Assembly: GCF_030814695.1 (NCBI RefSeq) | Contig: NZ_JAUSVL010000001.1 | Span: 4,252,227-4,316,226, forward strand | From: Oligosphaera ethanolica | GTDB taxonomy: Bacteria > Verrucomicrobiota > Lentisphaeria > Oligosphaerales > Oligosphaeraceae | Length of the DNA: 64,000 bases | Direction: 5' to 3' | Shown here: positions 52,706 through 60,057 of the stretch, piece after piece | Layout of the letters: each line of letters starts with the position of its first letter | Numbering within the stretch: position 1 is the stretch's first letter | The notes under the pieces: model-generated | Seen by the model: the letters and a program-made list of their open reading frames with translations, nothing else | The model's database searches: none | Told to the model about the DNA's origin: nothing | Made by a program: the position numbers and the translations under genes

Positions 52706-55384
52706 TTATTCGCTTTGCGCGCGGCGGAAATCCACCCGTCGGAGCACGCGCAATTGCAGGAAGGTAAAGCCGATGAGGATGCTGCCGAGGATCCACGCGT
52801 AGGACGTCGCCAGGCTGAAGCGCAGGTTGACGTAGGCCTCCTGCCAGATGGCCATGCTCATGACCATGGTCTCTTTGCCCGGGCCGCCAAAGGTCAGCAG
52901 GAAGATGCTGCCCATGCTCTGGAAGGTGCCGATGAAGGCGCCGACGAAGTTGATGATCACCAGCGGCAAGATCGTCGGGATAGTCACGTGCCGAATCTTG
53001 GAAATCAGGCCGGCGCCATCGAGCGCGGCGGCTTCGTAGAGTTCGTCAGGTACGGATTTGAGCGCGGCCAGGTAAATGAGGCTGCCAATGCCCGCCGAGG
53101 CCCAGACGCCGGGGAGGATGACGCAGGCCATGACGGTCGATGGATCGCCGAGCCAGTCCACCGGCGCAAAACTGCTGCCGAAGAGGCCGCACAGCGCGTT
53201 CAGCGCGCGGTTGATGGTGCCCTCCGCCCGGCTCGCGAACATGTCCTTCCACATCAGCGTCACCACCAGCCCGCTGGTCATCTGCGGCAGAAAAAACATG
53301 GTGCGGAAAAAGACTTTCAGCCGCGGCACTTCCGTAAGCAACAACGCCAGCAAAATCGGCGTGAAGAACGCCAGCACGAGATTCCACAACACAAACTTGA
53401 AGGTCGTGACGATGTAATGGTAGAAGTTCGGATCGAGCATGATGCTGATGAAATTGCTCAGGCCCACAAAGGGCGAGTGGCCCACGATCTTGTAGTCCAA
53501 AAAGGCCATGACCATGCCCTGCGCTAGAGGGTAGTAGCGCCACAGCGCAATGGACAGTATCGCCGGGGCCAGCATCAACCAGGGAAAGACTGTGCGCACG
53601 ACGCCGACCGTGCTGGGAGTCTTACGCAGCTGGTCGCGGATGATCAGCAGCAAGAAGCAGCCCATGATGAAGGCCGCGACCGCAACAATGATGCGCGCTT
53701 TCGGCCGGTGCTTGTCCAACTCCTCTTGCGGTCGCTCGAACATGATGCCGGTGTTGGCGTCGCGTTCGAGATTGACCAGCGCGGTCTGGAAGTCGAAATG
53801 GCGGCCGCTGGGGCGCAGGACGAGGTCAATGACCTCGCGCTGGTAAAAATCGCGGAACTGCAGCCACTTGCCCATGAAGGGCTCGACGACCTCGAGGATC
53901 TCCCCGGAGTCGATCTTGTCCCACATGGCCAGGTATTCCTTGGGCGACTCGCGCAGATAGTCGTCAAAATTTAGCCGCCGCAGATCGCGGGGATTGAGGA
54001 AACGCGCCTGGCCGGCGGCGACTTTGCGGCGGATGGCCTCGTCATTGCCCTCGACACTGCAGACGATGGTCATGATCTCCCACACCAGATTGCGATAGGC
54101 CTTGCGCTCCTCGTCGCTGTCACCGCCGCGGGCGAGGACGTCCTTGCCGATCATGAAGAAGGAATTGGAGGCCTGCAGCACCGGCCGCTGCTCGCGGGTC
54201 ATGGGCGGGAAGGGCATCATGCCCAGATCGCTGGGCTGCACACCGATGTTCTCGAAGTCGGTCATGTCGCCAGCCCAGAGCGGATACATACCCAGCTCAC
54301 GGCCGAGCCGCCGGAAGACATCGAGGAGCCGCTCGGTACTCACGTCAATGCAGCCCTCGACGACGTCGGCGGGATCGAAGGTGACGACTTCGCCAGCGAC
54401 CTCGGCCTGGCCGGCACTGGCCTGCTCAGGCGTGAGCTCGATGGGCTCGCCGCTCTCGGGATGCCGAACCCACGGCTGCCAGCGCAGGCGGTGGTAGAAG
54501 GCGACTGCCGCGCTGCATTCGGGGCTGGCCACATTACAGCGCCAGGACACGGGCGCACCGGCGAGGTCCTCGCCGGTGTCCGGCGCCACCAGCCGCGTTT
54601 CCTGCTCATTGAAGGTGTAGGTTTTGCCGGTCGTGGGGCTGACACGGTCCTGCACGACGATGCTGGAGCCGGTGGTGGCCACCCACGGCGCAAAGGCCCA
54701 GCTCTGCGGCGTGAGCGCAAAGCCGAAGGTGCGCGCCTCATGGTCGTAGAGCTTGCGCGCCCAGGTGATGAACTCGTCGTAGTCACGCGGCGGCTGCGCG
54801 GGGTCAAGGCCGGCGCGGCGCAAAACGCGGTAGCTGTAGAGGATGCCCACGTAGGTGCCGCTGCGGTTGGGCAGGGAATATACTTTGCCGTCGACGGTGA
54901 CGACCTGCCGGTACAGCGGCTTGATCTTCATCCAGCCGTCCCATTTGGCCTCGTCTTCATCGACCTGGCCATTGCGGTCGGGCGTGCCGTCCGCCTTGAG
55001 TTTCGGCTGGCCATTTTTGAGCACGCCGTCTTCGCCGATCCACTCGGTCAAGGGATAGGCAAGGCCCTGCTCAACGGCCTGGCGGATGTCCGTCTCGAAG
55101 ATGTCCGGCCCGATATTGGCGGCCATGGCCATGGCCAGGCTGGCGCGGGAACCCTCCGCCGGCATGCGGATGCCGTCCCACTGCTCCAAACGCACCAGCG
55201 GATGGCGCTTGAAGAACTCCCGCAGGTTGTAGGGCTGGCGATTCTGCGTGTTGTAACGCGACGTGATGGTGATGCGGATCGGCTCGGCGGCGGCCGGCGC
55301 GCCGGGAGCAGTGTCCGCCCGCAGGGGCGCCACGAGGGCTGTGGCCAGAAACAAAAACAGTGGCACAATGGCTTTCATCGTCAT
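52706..55384 (-). CDS. Fused extracellular solute-binding protein and MalF-type ABC permease
   Basis: 892 aa from ATG 55384; ATG 55378 is an alternative. A signal-like segment covers 1-23 (AIVPLFLFLATALVAPLRA). A family-1 solute-binding domain runs to about 560 (DGKVYSLPNRSGTYVGILYS; FGFALTPQSWAFAPWVATTG; LQASNSFFMIGKDVLARGGD). A hydrophobic segment (ARIIVAVAAFIMGCFLLLII) is followed by a six-helix MalF-like permease with the EAA motif YEAAALDGAGLISKIRHVTI near 810. The receptor is thus covalently tied to the channel. Substrate is probably an oligosaccharide, inferred from neighbours. It starts the two-gene importer operon. Confidence 0.88.
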   Translation of the reverse strand: MTMKAIVPLFLFLATALVAPLRADTAPGAPAAAEPIRITITSRYNTQNRQPYNLREFFKRHPLVRLEQWDGIRMPAEGSRASLAMAMAANIGPDIFETDIRQAVEQGLAYPLTEWIGEDGVLKNGQPKLKADGTPDRNGQVDEDEAKWDGWMKIKPLYRQVVTVDGKVYSLPNRSGTYVGILYSYRVLRRAGLDPAQPPRDYDEFITWARKLYDHEARTFGFALTPQSWAFAPWVATTGSSIVVQDRVSPTTGKTYTFNEQETRLVAPDTGEDLAGAPVSWRCNVASPECSAAVAFYHRLRWQPWVRHPESGEPIELTPEQASAGQAEVAGEVVTFDPADVVEGCIDVSTERLLDVFRRLGRELGMYPLWAGDMTDFENIGVQPSDLGMMPFPPMTREQRPVLQASNSFFMIGKDVLARGGDSDEERKAYRNLVWEIMTIVCSVEGNDEAIRRKVAAGQARFLNPRDLRRLNFDDYLRESPKEYLAMWDKIDSGEILEVVEPFMGKWLQFRDFYQREVIDLVLRPSGRHFDFQTALVNLERDANTGIMFERPQEELDKHRPKARIIVAVAAFIMGCFLLLIIRDQLRKTPSTVGVVRTVFPWLMLAPAILSIALWRYYPLAQGMVMAFLDYKIVGHSPFVGLSNFISIMLDPNFYHYIVTTFKFVLWNLVLAFFTPILLALLLTEVPRLKVFFRTMFFLPQMTSGLVVTLMWKDMFASRAEGTINRALNALCGLFGSSFAPVDWLGDPSTVMACVILPGVWASAGIGSLIYLAALKSVPDELYEAAALDGAGLISKIRHVTIPTILPLVIINFVGAFIGTFQSMGSIFLLTFGGPGKETMVMSMAIWQEAYVNLRFSLATSYAWILGSILIGFTFLQLRVLRRVDFRRAQSE

Positions 55385-55484
55385 GTCGTCCTCGCGGAGT
55401 ACGTGGAAGGAAGGTCGCACATCATGGATCGGGTAGACGCGCCGCGCGACTCTAGCTGTCGTTGTCGTCGGTCTTGGTGCGTGC

Positions 55485-57521
55485 TTAGCCCGGTAGGACC
55501 ATGAAGCGCGGTGGGATTTCGCCAGTGATCGCGTAATATATTGCACCGACGATCGACGGCACGACCGCGCCGAGAATCTCGCCCGCAACCAGGCCGAACA
55601 TCAGTGGCTTGAGCGCCTGGTAGCTCTTGGCACCGCCGTATTTGGACACCATGACTTTCACCAGCCAGCCGATGAAGAAGGCGCCGGCCATGCGCCGCTG
55701 CGGCTCGGTCGCCCAAGTCAAAAAGAGCACGGGATGCAGCGGCCACCAGGAAAAGCGCAGGCGCGCCAGCGAAAACAGCAGCACCAGCGCCAGACCACTG
55801 GCCACGGCAATCATGGCGACGGGCTCGGGACGGGCGTGACGGATGCGCTCGATGCTGCTGTAAGTGGCCGCGCTCTCCCGCAAGTCCTGCAGGCTGAGTT
55901 TCTCGTGCGCGGCGGCGACGTTGTCAAAGGGCATGCGCGGTACGACTTTCGACGCCCAGCTGTCCGCCCACTGCACGCCATGGCGGTACTGCAAATACAG
56001 CGTGGTGGGCAGGGCAATCGACATGCCGAGCACCATGGCGAGGCTGCAGTACACCAGGGTCTTGCCCAGCTTGAGCTTCTGGTCGTCACTGACTTTCAAC
56101 GACCCGGAGATGAAGGGCAGCAGGGTCTCGCGCGGGTCGACAACCAGGGTGAGGCTGAGCATGAGCAAAATCATCAGCTGGCCTGTGCCCAACGCGCCGG
56201 TGCCAAAGAGCGCCCAGGCAACACCGCTGGGCACAAAATACGGCTGGATGTAAAACATGCCGGTCTCGGCCATGACGCGGCTGATCATCACAAAGAACAT
56301 GAACAGCACGCCGATGTAAATGACCGCTAGCGGCCAGGCCAGGCCGGCCATGATCATCTGCAAAAACAATACCGGCACCAGCACCAGAAAGATGCGCAGG
56401 CCGATGATCACATGCGGCTCGACGGCGTCGCCCGACGCAATGAACAAGGCCCGCTTCAAGGCACTGCTGTAGTAGCGCCGGCCGAGATACATGATCATCC
56501 CGAACATGCCGAAGTAGGCGCCAAAGTTCAGCATGGACCGCGGCGTCAGGCCCAGATAGCCAACGCCGTCGATGTTGCTGGTCAGGCTGATGCCGTAGGT
56601 GGTGAAGACGCCGCACACGAAAGCCCAGAGAATCGGGCCGATGCCGCAGGATAGCACGACGTCCGTCGCCAGAAAATACGACAGGCCGACTACCGTGAAG
56701 TAGATGGTCGGCGACAACATGGCCGCGCCGCCGCCGCGCTGGAAGGTCGTGACCAGTTTGGCCATGGGCACGAGGTTGATGTTGGTCTTGAACGGTATGA
56801 GCTGGTCGGGATACCACTGGCACAGGAAGTTGTTGAAGTGGATCGCAAAGACGATCCCCCCGGCTATCCAGAACATGCGCTGGCGCATGATCGCCGGCAG
56901 GCCGCCATTGCTGCCCGGCAATAACGCGATGGTGAAATTGGCCACGGGGTAGGGCAGGTGCTCATGGTCGGCCCATTGTTTGTGCAACATCGGCGAGATC
57001 GCTATCAGCGCCAGCCACACGGTCAAGATCAACGGCAGCCAGAACAACAGCGTGCCCGTCCACGCCGACCACGGTATCTGGCTCAGGTGAAAGGGCTGGC
57101 CCGTCTGGCCAAGACCCTGGATGAAACCCGTTAGCGCCGTGTCCTCGTCAATCGAGATGTCCGCCAACATCTGCGGCGGACACTCCGCCAAAATGTCCTT
57201 CGAACGCCACCCCGGCTCCGTGCGGTTGATGTGATGCGGCAACATCAAGGACGTCGTGAAGGTCCGCATCAATCCCGATCCGGGGATGCAACAGGCCGCC
57301 AGCGTCAAGGCCATGATCAACGCCAGCTCTTTGCCCCGAAACGCCCGCTTGCCAAGCAAGGGATTGACAATCAATACCAAAAACAACAACAGCCCATACA
57401 CCGCCACCGGCATGTTGTTGCCGACCAAATAAGTCTGATTCAAGATCTGATCGTTGAAATAACTCGCACCGCTGATAAAGGCCGCACCAAGAAAACCAAT
57501 GAGAATTGCGCGTAGTGTCAT
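55485..57521 (-). CDS. Multi-spanning membrane protein, DUF6785/OPT-like transporter
   Basis: 678 aa from ATG 57521; the frame upstream to 57716 is not coding. About 14 hydrophobic segments. Recognisable stretches are SGLMRTFTTSLMLPHHINR, WADHEHLPYPVANFTIAL, FGAYFGMFGMIMYLGRRYYS and ETGMFYIQPYFVPSGVAW. It resembles large PVC-group membrane proteins named DUF6785/DUF6784 that look distantly like oligopeptide (OPT) transporters. It lies 100 bp upstream of the fused ABC importer gene and could be co-transcribed. Transport of oligosaccharide or peptide is only inferred. Confidence 0.65.
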   Translation of the reverse strand: MTLRAILIGFLGAAFISGASYFNDQILNQTYLVGNNMPVAVYGLLLFLVLIVNPLLGKRAFRGKELALIMALTLAACCIPGSGLMRTFTTSLMLPHHINRTEPGWRSKDILAECPPQMLADISIDEDTALTGFIQGLGQTGQPFHLSQIPWSAWTGTLLFWLPLILTVWLALIAISPMLHKQWADHEHLPYPVANFTIALLPGSNGGLPAIMRQRMFWIAGGIVFAIHFNNFLCQWYPDQLIPFKTNINLVPMAKLVTTFQRGGGAAMLSPTIYFTVVGLSYFLATDVVLSCGIGPILWAFVCGVFTTYGISLTSNIDGVGYLGLTPRSMLNFGAYFGMFGMIMYLGRRYYSSALKRALFIASGDAVEPHVIIGLRIFLVLVPVLFLQMIMAGLAWPLAVIYIGVLFMFFVMISRVMAETGMFYIQPYFVPSGVAWALFGTGALGTGQLMILLMLSLTLVVDPRETLLPFISGSLKVSDDQKLKLGKTLVYCSLAMVLGMSIALPTTLYLQYRHGVQWADSWASKVVPRMPFDNVAAAHEKLSLQDLRESAATYSSIERIRHARPEPVAMIAVASGLALVLLFSLARLRFSWWPLHPVLFLTWATEPQRRMAGAFFIGWLVKVMVSKYGGAKSYQALKPLMFGLVAGEILGAVVPSIVGAIYYAITGEIPPRFMVLPG

Positions 57522-57675
57522 GTGACTATATACCAAGGGGTTAGAGTGATGTGAGGGCACTTGCGGAGCGCAGGGAAAAAATAAATATAGTCTATAACGC
57601 ACGGAATTGCGACCGCATTGGCAGCACCACCGCAAAGCACCCAAACACGGCAAATGACGCCCGCGCTGGCCCCCC

Positions 57676-58166
57676 GTCTCCCGGCCGTGGAGTGGGCGTC
57701 TCGCCCACTCCGACAAGACGGCTCATTAACCCGCCCCGGCCATCCACGCCGACCGTACCTGGCCCATATCCCGCCCTGTCGCGGCGCTCATATCCCGCCC
57801 GTGGAGTGGGCGTCTCGCCCACTCCGACGAGACGGCTCATTAACCCGCCCCGGCCATCCACGCCGACCGTACCTGGCCCATATCCCGCCCCGTCGCGACG
57901 GCCGTATCCCGGCCGTGGTGCGGGCGTCCCGCCCGCACCGACGAGACGGCTCATTAACCCGCCCCGGCCATCCACGCCGACCGTACCTGGCCCATATCCC
58001 CCCCCGTCGCGACGCCTGTATCCCGCCCGTGGAGTGGGCGTCCCGCCCACTCCGACAAGACGGCTCATTAACCCGCCCCGGCCATCCACGCCGACCGTAC
58101 CTGGCCCATATCCCGCCCCGACGCGCGCCTGTCTCCCGGCCGTGGTGCGGGCGTCCCGCCCGCACC
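57676..58166. repeat. 114-bp tandem array with a covarying 23-nt hairpin in each unit
   Basis: Units repeat at 114, 114, 114 and 113 bp, with hairpins at 57689-57711, 57803-57825, 57917-57939, 58031-58053 and 58144-58166. Each hairpin is a 10-bp stem with a 3-nt loop. Copies 1, 2 and 4 have GGAGTGGGCG/CGCCCACTCC, copies 3 and 5 GGTGCGGGCG/CGCCCGCACC, so changes occur in pairs. Between hairpins are gacggctcattaacccgccc and tggcccatatcccgcc. Frames on both strands stay open through it but encode only repeat-derived peptides. Confidence 0.92.
58144..58166. repeat. Left 23-bp palindromic flank of the second IS
   Basis: A GC-rich perfect palindrome (stem GGTGCGGGCG, loop TCC) that immediately precedes the IS. 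The identical 23 bp follow the IS at 60035-60057, so this is either a long target duplication or a preferred hairpin target. Confidence 0.85.
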
Positions 58167-58296
58167 CTGGACTTTGGACAATTTTTTTTGTTTAAAAATA
58201 AATCTAAAAATTAATTTGCATTCTACCTACTCCGTATTATGCTACCCGTAGCTTGAATGCTGGCGTGTCTGGTCACAACAAAGAAGGGCTACGGGT

Positions 58297-58644
58297 ATGG
58301 CAAAAGAAATCAGCAGCAATGATCTCTGTAATGTCTTGGAAACAATGCTTGAATCCGGACTAAAGGCATTGCGCTCGGCCAAAGGTTTGGACGGTCGCCT
58401 GGAAGCGAACCGAAAGGCAGCCGGAAAAAGATCTAACATGTTACTAGTTAGCGATATACTCCGAGAAGCGGGGGAGCCTCTTCACATCAATGAGATCCTT
58501 GACCGCGTGCAGAAGCGCCATGGCGTGAAGCTGCGTCGCGAGTCCATCGTGTCGGCGATGACCAAGAAGGTTCTCGACGGACACACGTTCCGGCGTACAG
58601 GACGCAACGAATTTGCACTGCTGGACCAAGAGGAGGACGATTAG
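58297..58644 (+). CDS. HARE-HTH-like winged-helix protein encoded by an IS
   Basis: 115 aa. Residues about 48-108 (LLVSDILREAGEPLHINEIL, KRHGVKLRRESIVSAMTKKV, HTFRRTGRNEFALLD) match the HARE-HTH winged-helix pattern found in RNA polymerase delta subunit and restriction or chromatin proteins. The first 45 residues are helical and basic at the end. It stops two bases before the transposase ATG, so the genes are coupled. It may be a DNA-binding partner or regulator of the transposase; this is inference. Confidence 0.75.
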   Translation: MAKEISSNDLCNVLETMLESGLKALRSAKGLDGRLEANRKAAGKRSNMLLVSDILREAGEPLHINEILDRVQKRHGVKLRRESIVSAMTKKVLDGHTFRRTGRNEFALLDQEEDD

Positions 58645-58646
58645 CC

Positions 58647-60005
58647 ATGGAAAACAAATCGCTGCTTGTGTGGTTGCGTGCTTTTTTGGCGACTCTGAGC
58701 GTGGGCATCAAGGATGTTCGGTCACGAAAGCGATTTGTCACGATAGGCATCGGCCTTTTGGGCGCCAGTCATCCAAAAACCATAACCAGCGCCATTAACT
58801 TTCTAGATATGGTGTTCCACTGGAGCGCGTTCTATAAACTTTTCTCCCGGAGTAAATGGGACTGTGAAGGCATATTCGGGCCCATTATCCAGGAGGCCGT
58901 CAGTCTCTGCCCAGTCTACGACCCCATCATTTCCGCCATCGACGATACGCTCGTGCGCAAGACCGGCAAAAAAATCCCCGGTACTGCTTACGCCCGGGAC
59001 CCTATCAGCCCCCCGTTTCATGTCAATCTGGTCATTGGCCAGCGCTATCTGGAAACGACCATCATGTGCCACGGCTCTGATCCCAACTCCAGTCGAGCCG
59101 TACCCGTGGCGTTCAGACACGCACCACCGGTCAAGGCTGGAAAAGTGACAAGTCCGGAGGAGGAACAGATACTGAAGGAAGAGAAGAAAAAGCACAACAT
59201 GAGTGTGCGCGGTCGCCAGCAGCTTTTTTCCCTTCGTGGGGCAATCGACGCAATACCTGGCGGTTACGACCGTGTCCTTATCCAAAGCGCCGACGGCAGT
59301 TTTGCCAACAGCTGTTTCCTGACTGATCCTCCTCACAACACCGTGATCGTCGCGCGAGCGAGGAAGGACACGGTCTTTGTCGAGCCTCTTTGCCCCGAAC
59401 AACGCAAAGGCAATCGCAAGTACGGCCAACGTCTGCCTTCACCCAAGGATATTCTTGCCAGCGACAACTACGAAACGCGGACCATGGAGGTATTCAAGCA
59501 CGGACGTAAACTTGCCGTGCATTACAAGTGCGTCCAAAACGTCAGGTGGCCGGGTGCGACCCACGATCAGCCCTGTAATCTCATAGTCATTAAGCCTTTT
59601 CCCTATCGTCTGACCAAGAATGGGCGCACTCTCTATCGGCAGCCTGCCTTCCTGGTCGTAACCGGTGCCATAAACAAGATCACGATCGAACAGGCTATAA
59701 GGGCTTACTTGCTTCGCTGGGAGATCGAAGTCAGCTTTCGAGACCAGAAAGCAATACTTGGCATTGGCAAAGCCCAGGTGTGGAACAAAGATTCAGTAGC
59801 TAAAGTGCCCGCTTTCATCTCGGCTTGCTATGCCGCTTTGCTTCTGGCAAGCATACGACTCTACGATGACAAGCGAAACGAGGCATTCCCAACGCGAGAA
59901 CGGTGGCGAAACGACCCGGTCACCCGTCCATCCCTGCGCGATCTGGTGCGTTTAATGCAAAGCGAGCTGGCGGAGGGAAAAAAATCAGCACCGGACGTTG
60001 CGTAG
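58647..60005 (+). CDS. DDE transposase (IS701/IS4-like)
   Basis: 452 aa, uninterrupted. An RNase-H-like core is visible: IISAIDDTLVRKTGKKIPGT (Asp at ~99/100), RVLIQSADGSFANS (Asp at ~216), and YLLRWEIEVSFRDQKAILG (Glu at ~359/361 with the conserved W-x-I-E-x-x-F-R/K-x-x-K pattern). These match DDE_5/IS701-type enzymes, though the family could be another IS4-superfamily branch. It ends 14 bp before the right inverted repeat. Probably active. Confidence 0.88.
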   Translation: MENKSLLVWLRAFLATLSVGIKDVRSRKRFVTIGIGLLGASHPKTITSAINFLDMVFHWSAFYKLFSRSKWDCEGIFGPIIQEAVSLCPVYDPIISAIDDTLVRKTGKKIPGTAYARDPISPPFHVNLVIGQRYLETTIMCHGSDPNSSRAVPVAFRHAPPVKAGKVTSPEEEQILKEEKKKHNMSVRGRQQLFSLRGAIDAIPGGYDRVLIQSADGSFANSCFLTDPPHNTVIVARARKDTVFVEPLCPEQRKGNRKYGQRLPSPKDILASDNYETRTMEVFKHGRKLAVHYKCVQNVRWPGATHDQPCNLIVIKPFPYRLTKNGRTLYRQPAFLVVTGAINKITIEQAIRAYLLRWEIEVSFRDQKAILGIGKAQVWNKDSVAKVPAFISACYAALLLASIRLYDDKRNEAFPTRERWRNDPVTRPSLRDLVRLMQSELAEGKKSAPDVA

Positions 60006-60034
60006 GAGTCCGTGCAAGATTGTCCAAAGTCCAG

Positions 60035-60057
60035 GGTGCGGGCGTCCCGCCCGCACC
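60035..60057. repeat. Right 23-bp palindromic flank of the second IS
   Basis: Identical to 58144-58166. It is followed by gtcgcatggg as in free copies of the repeat at 60181-60203, 60728-60750 and 61561-61583. Confidence 0.85.

Larger units (their letters stand above)
58167..60034 (+). mobile_element. Insertion sequence with winged-helix gene and DDE transposase, in a hairpin repeat
   Basis: The element is 1868 bp. The terminal inverted repeats CTGGACTTTGGACAAT (58167-58182) and its complement (60019-60034) are perfect over 16 bp. It is flanked by exact copies of the 23-bp GC hairpin; on the right the sequence continues gtcgcatggg, on the left it is preceded by cccggccgt, just as in uninterrupted repeats, so one hairpin was duplicated by insertion. 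It carries two genes in tandem (58297-58644, 58647-60005). The DNA is less GC-rich than its surroundings, especially the left 120 bp. Confidence 0.9.

Noticed and set aside
57676..58166. Possible CRISPR array (regular repeats)
   Set aside because: The whole 114-bp unit is repeated, including what would be spacers, and no cas genes are nearby.
57592..58214. Long open frames on both strands in the 114-bp array
   Set aside because: They consist only of the tandem repeat translated in several frames, have no ribosome sites and follow the hairpin periodicity; 114 is a multiple of three, which keeps frames open by chance.
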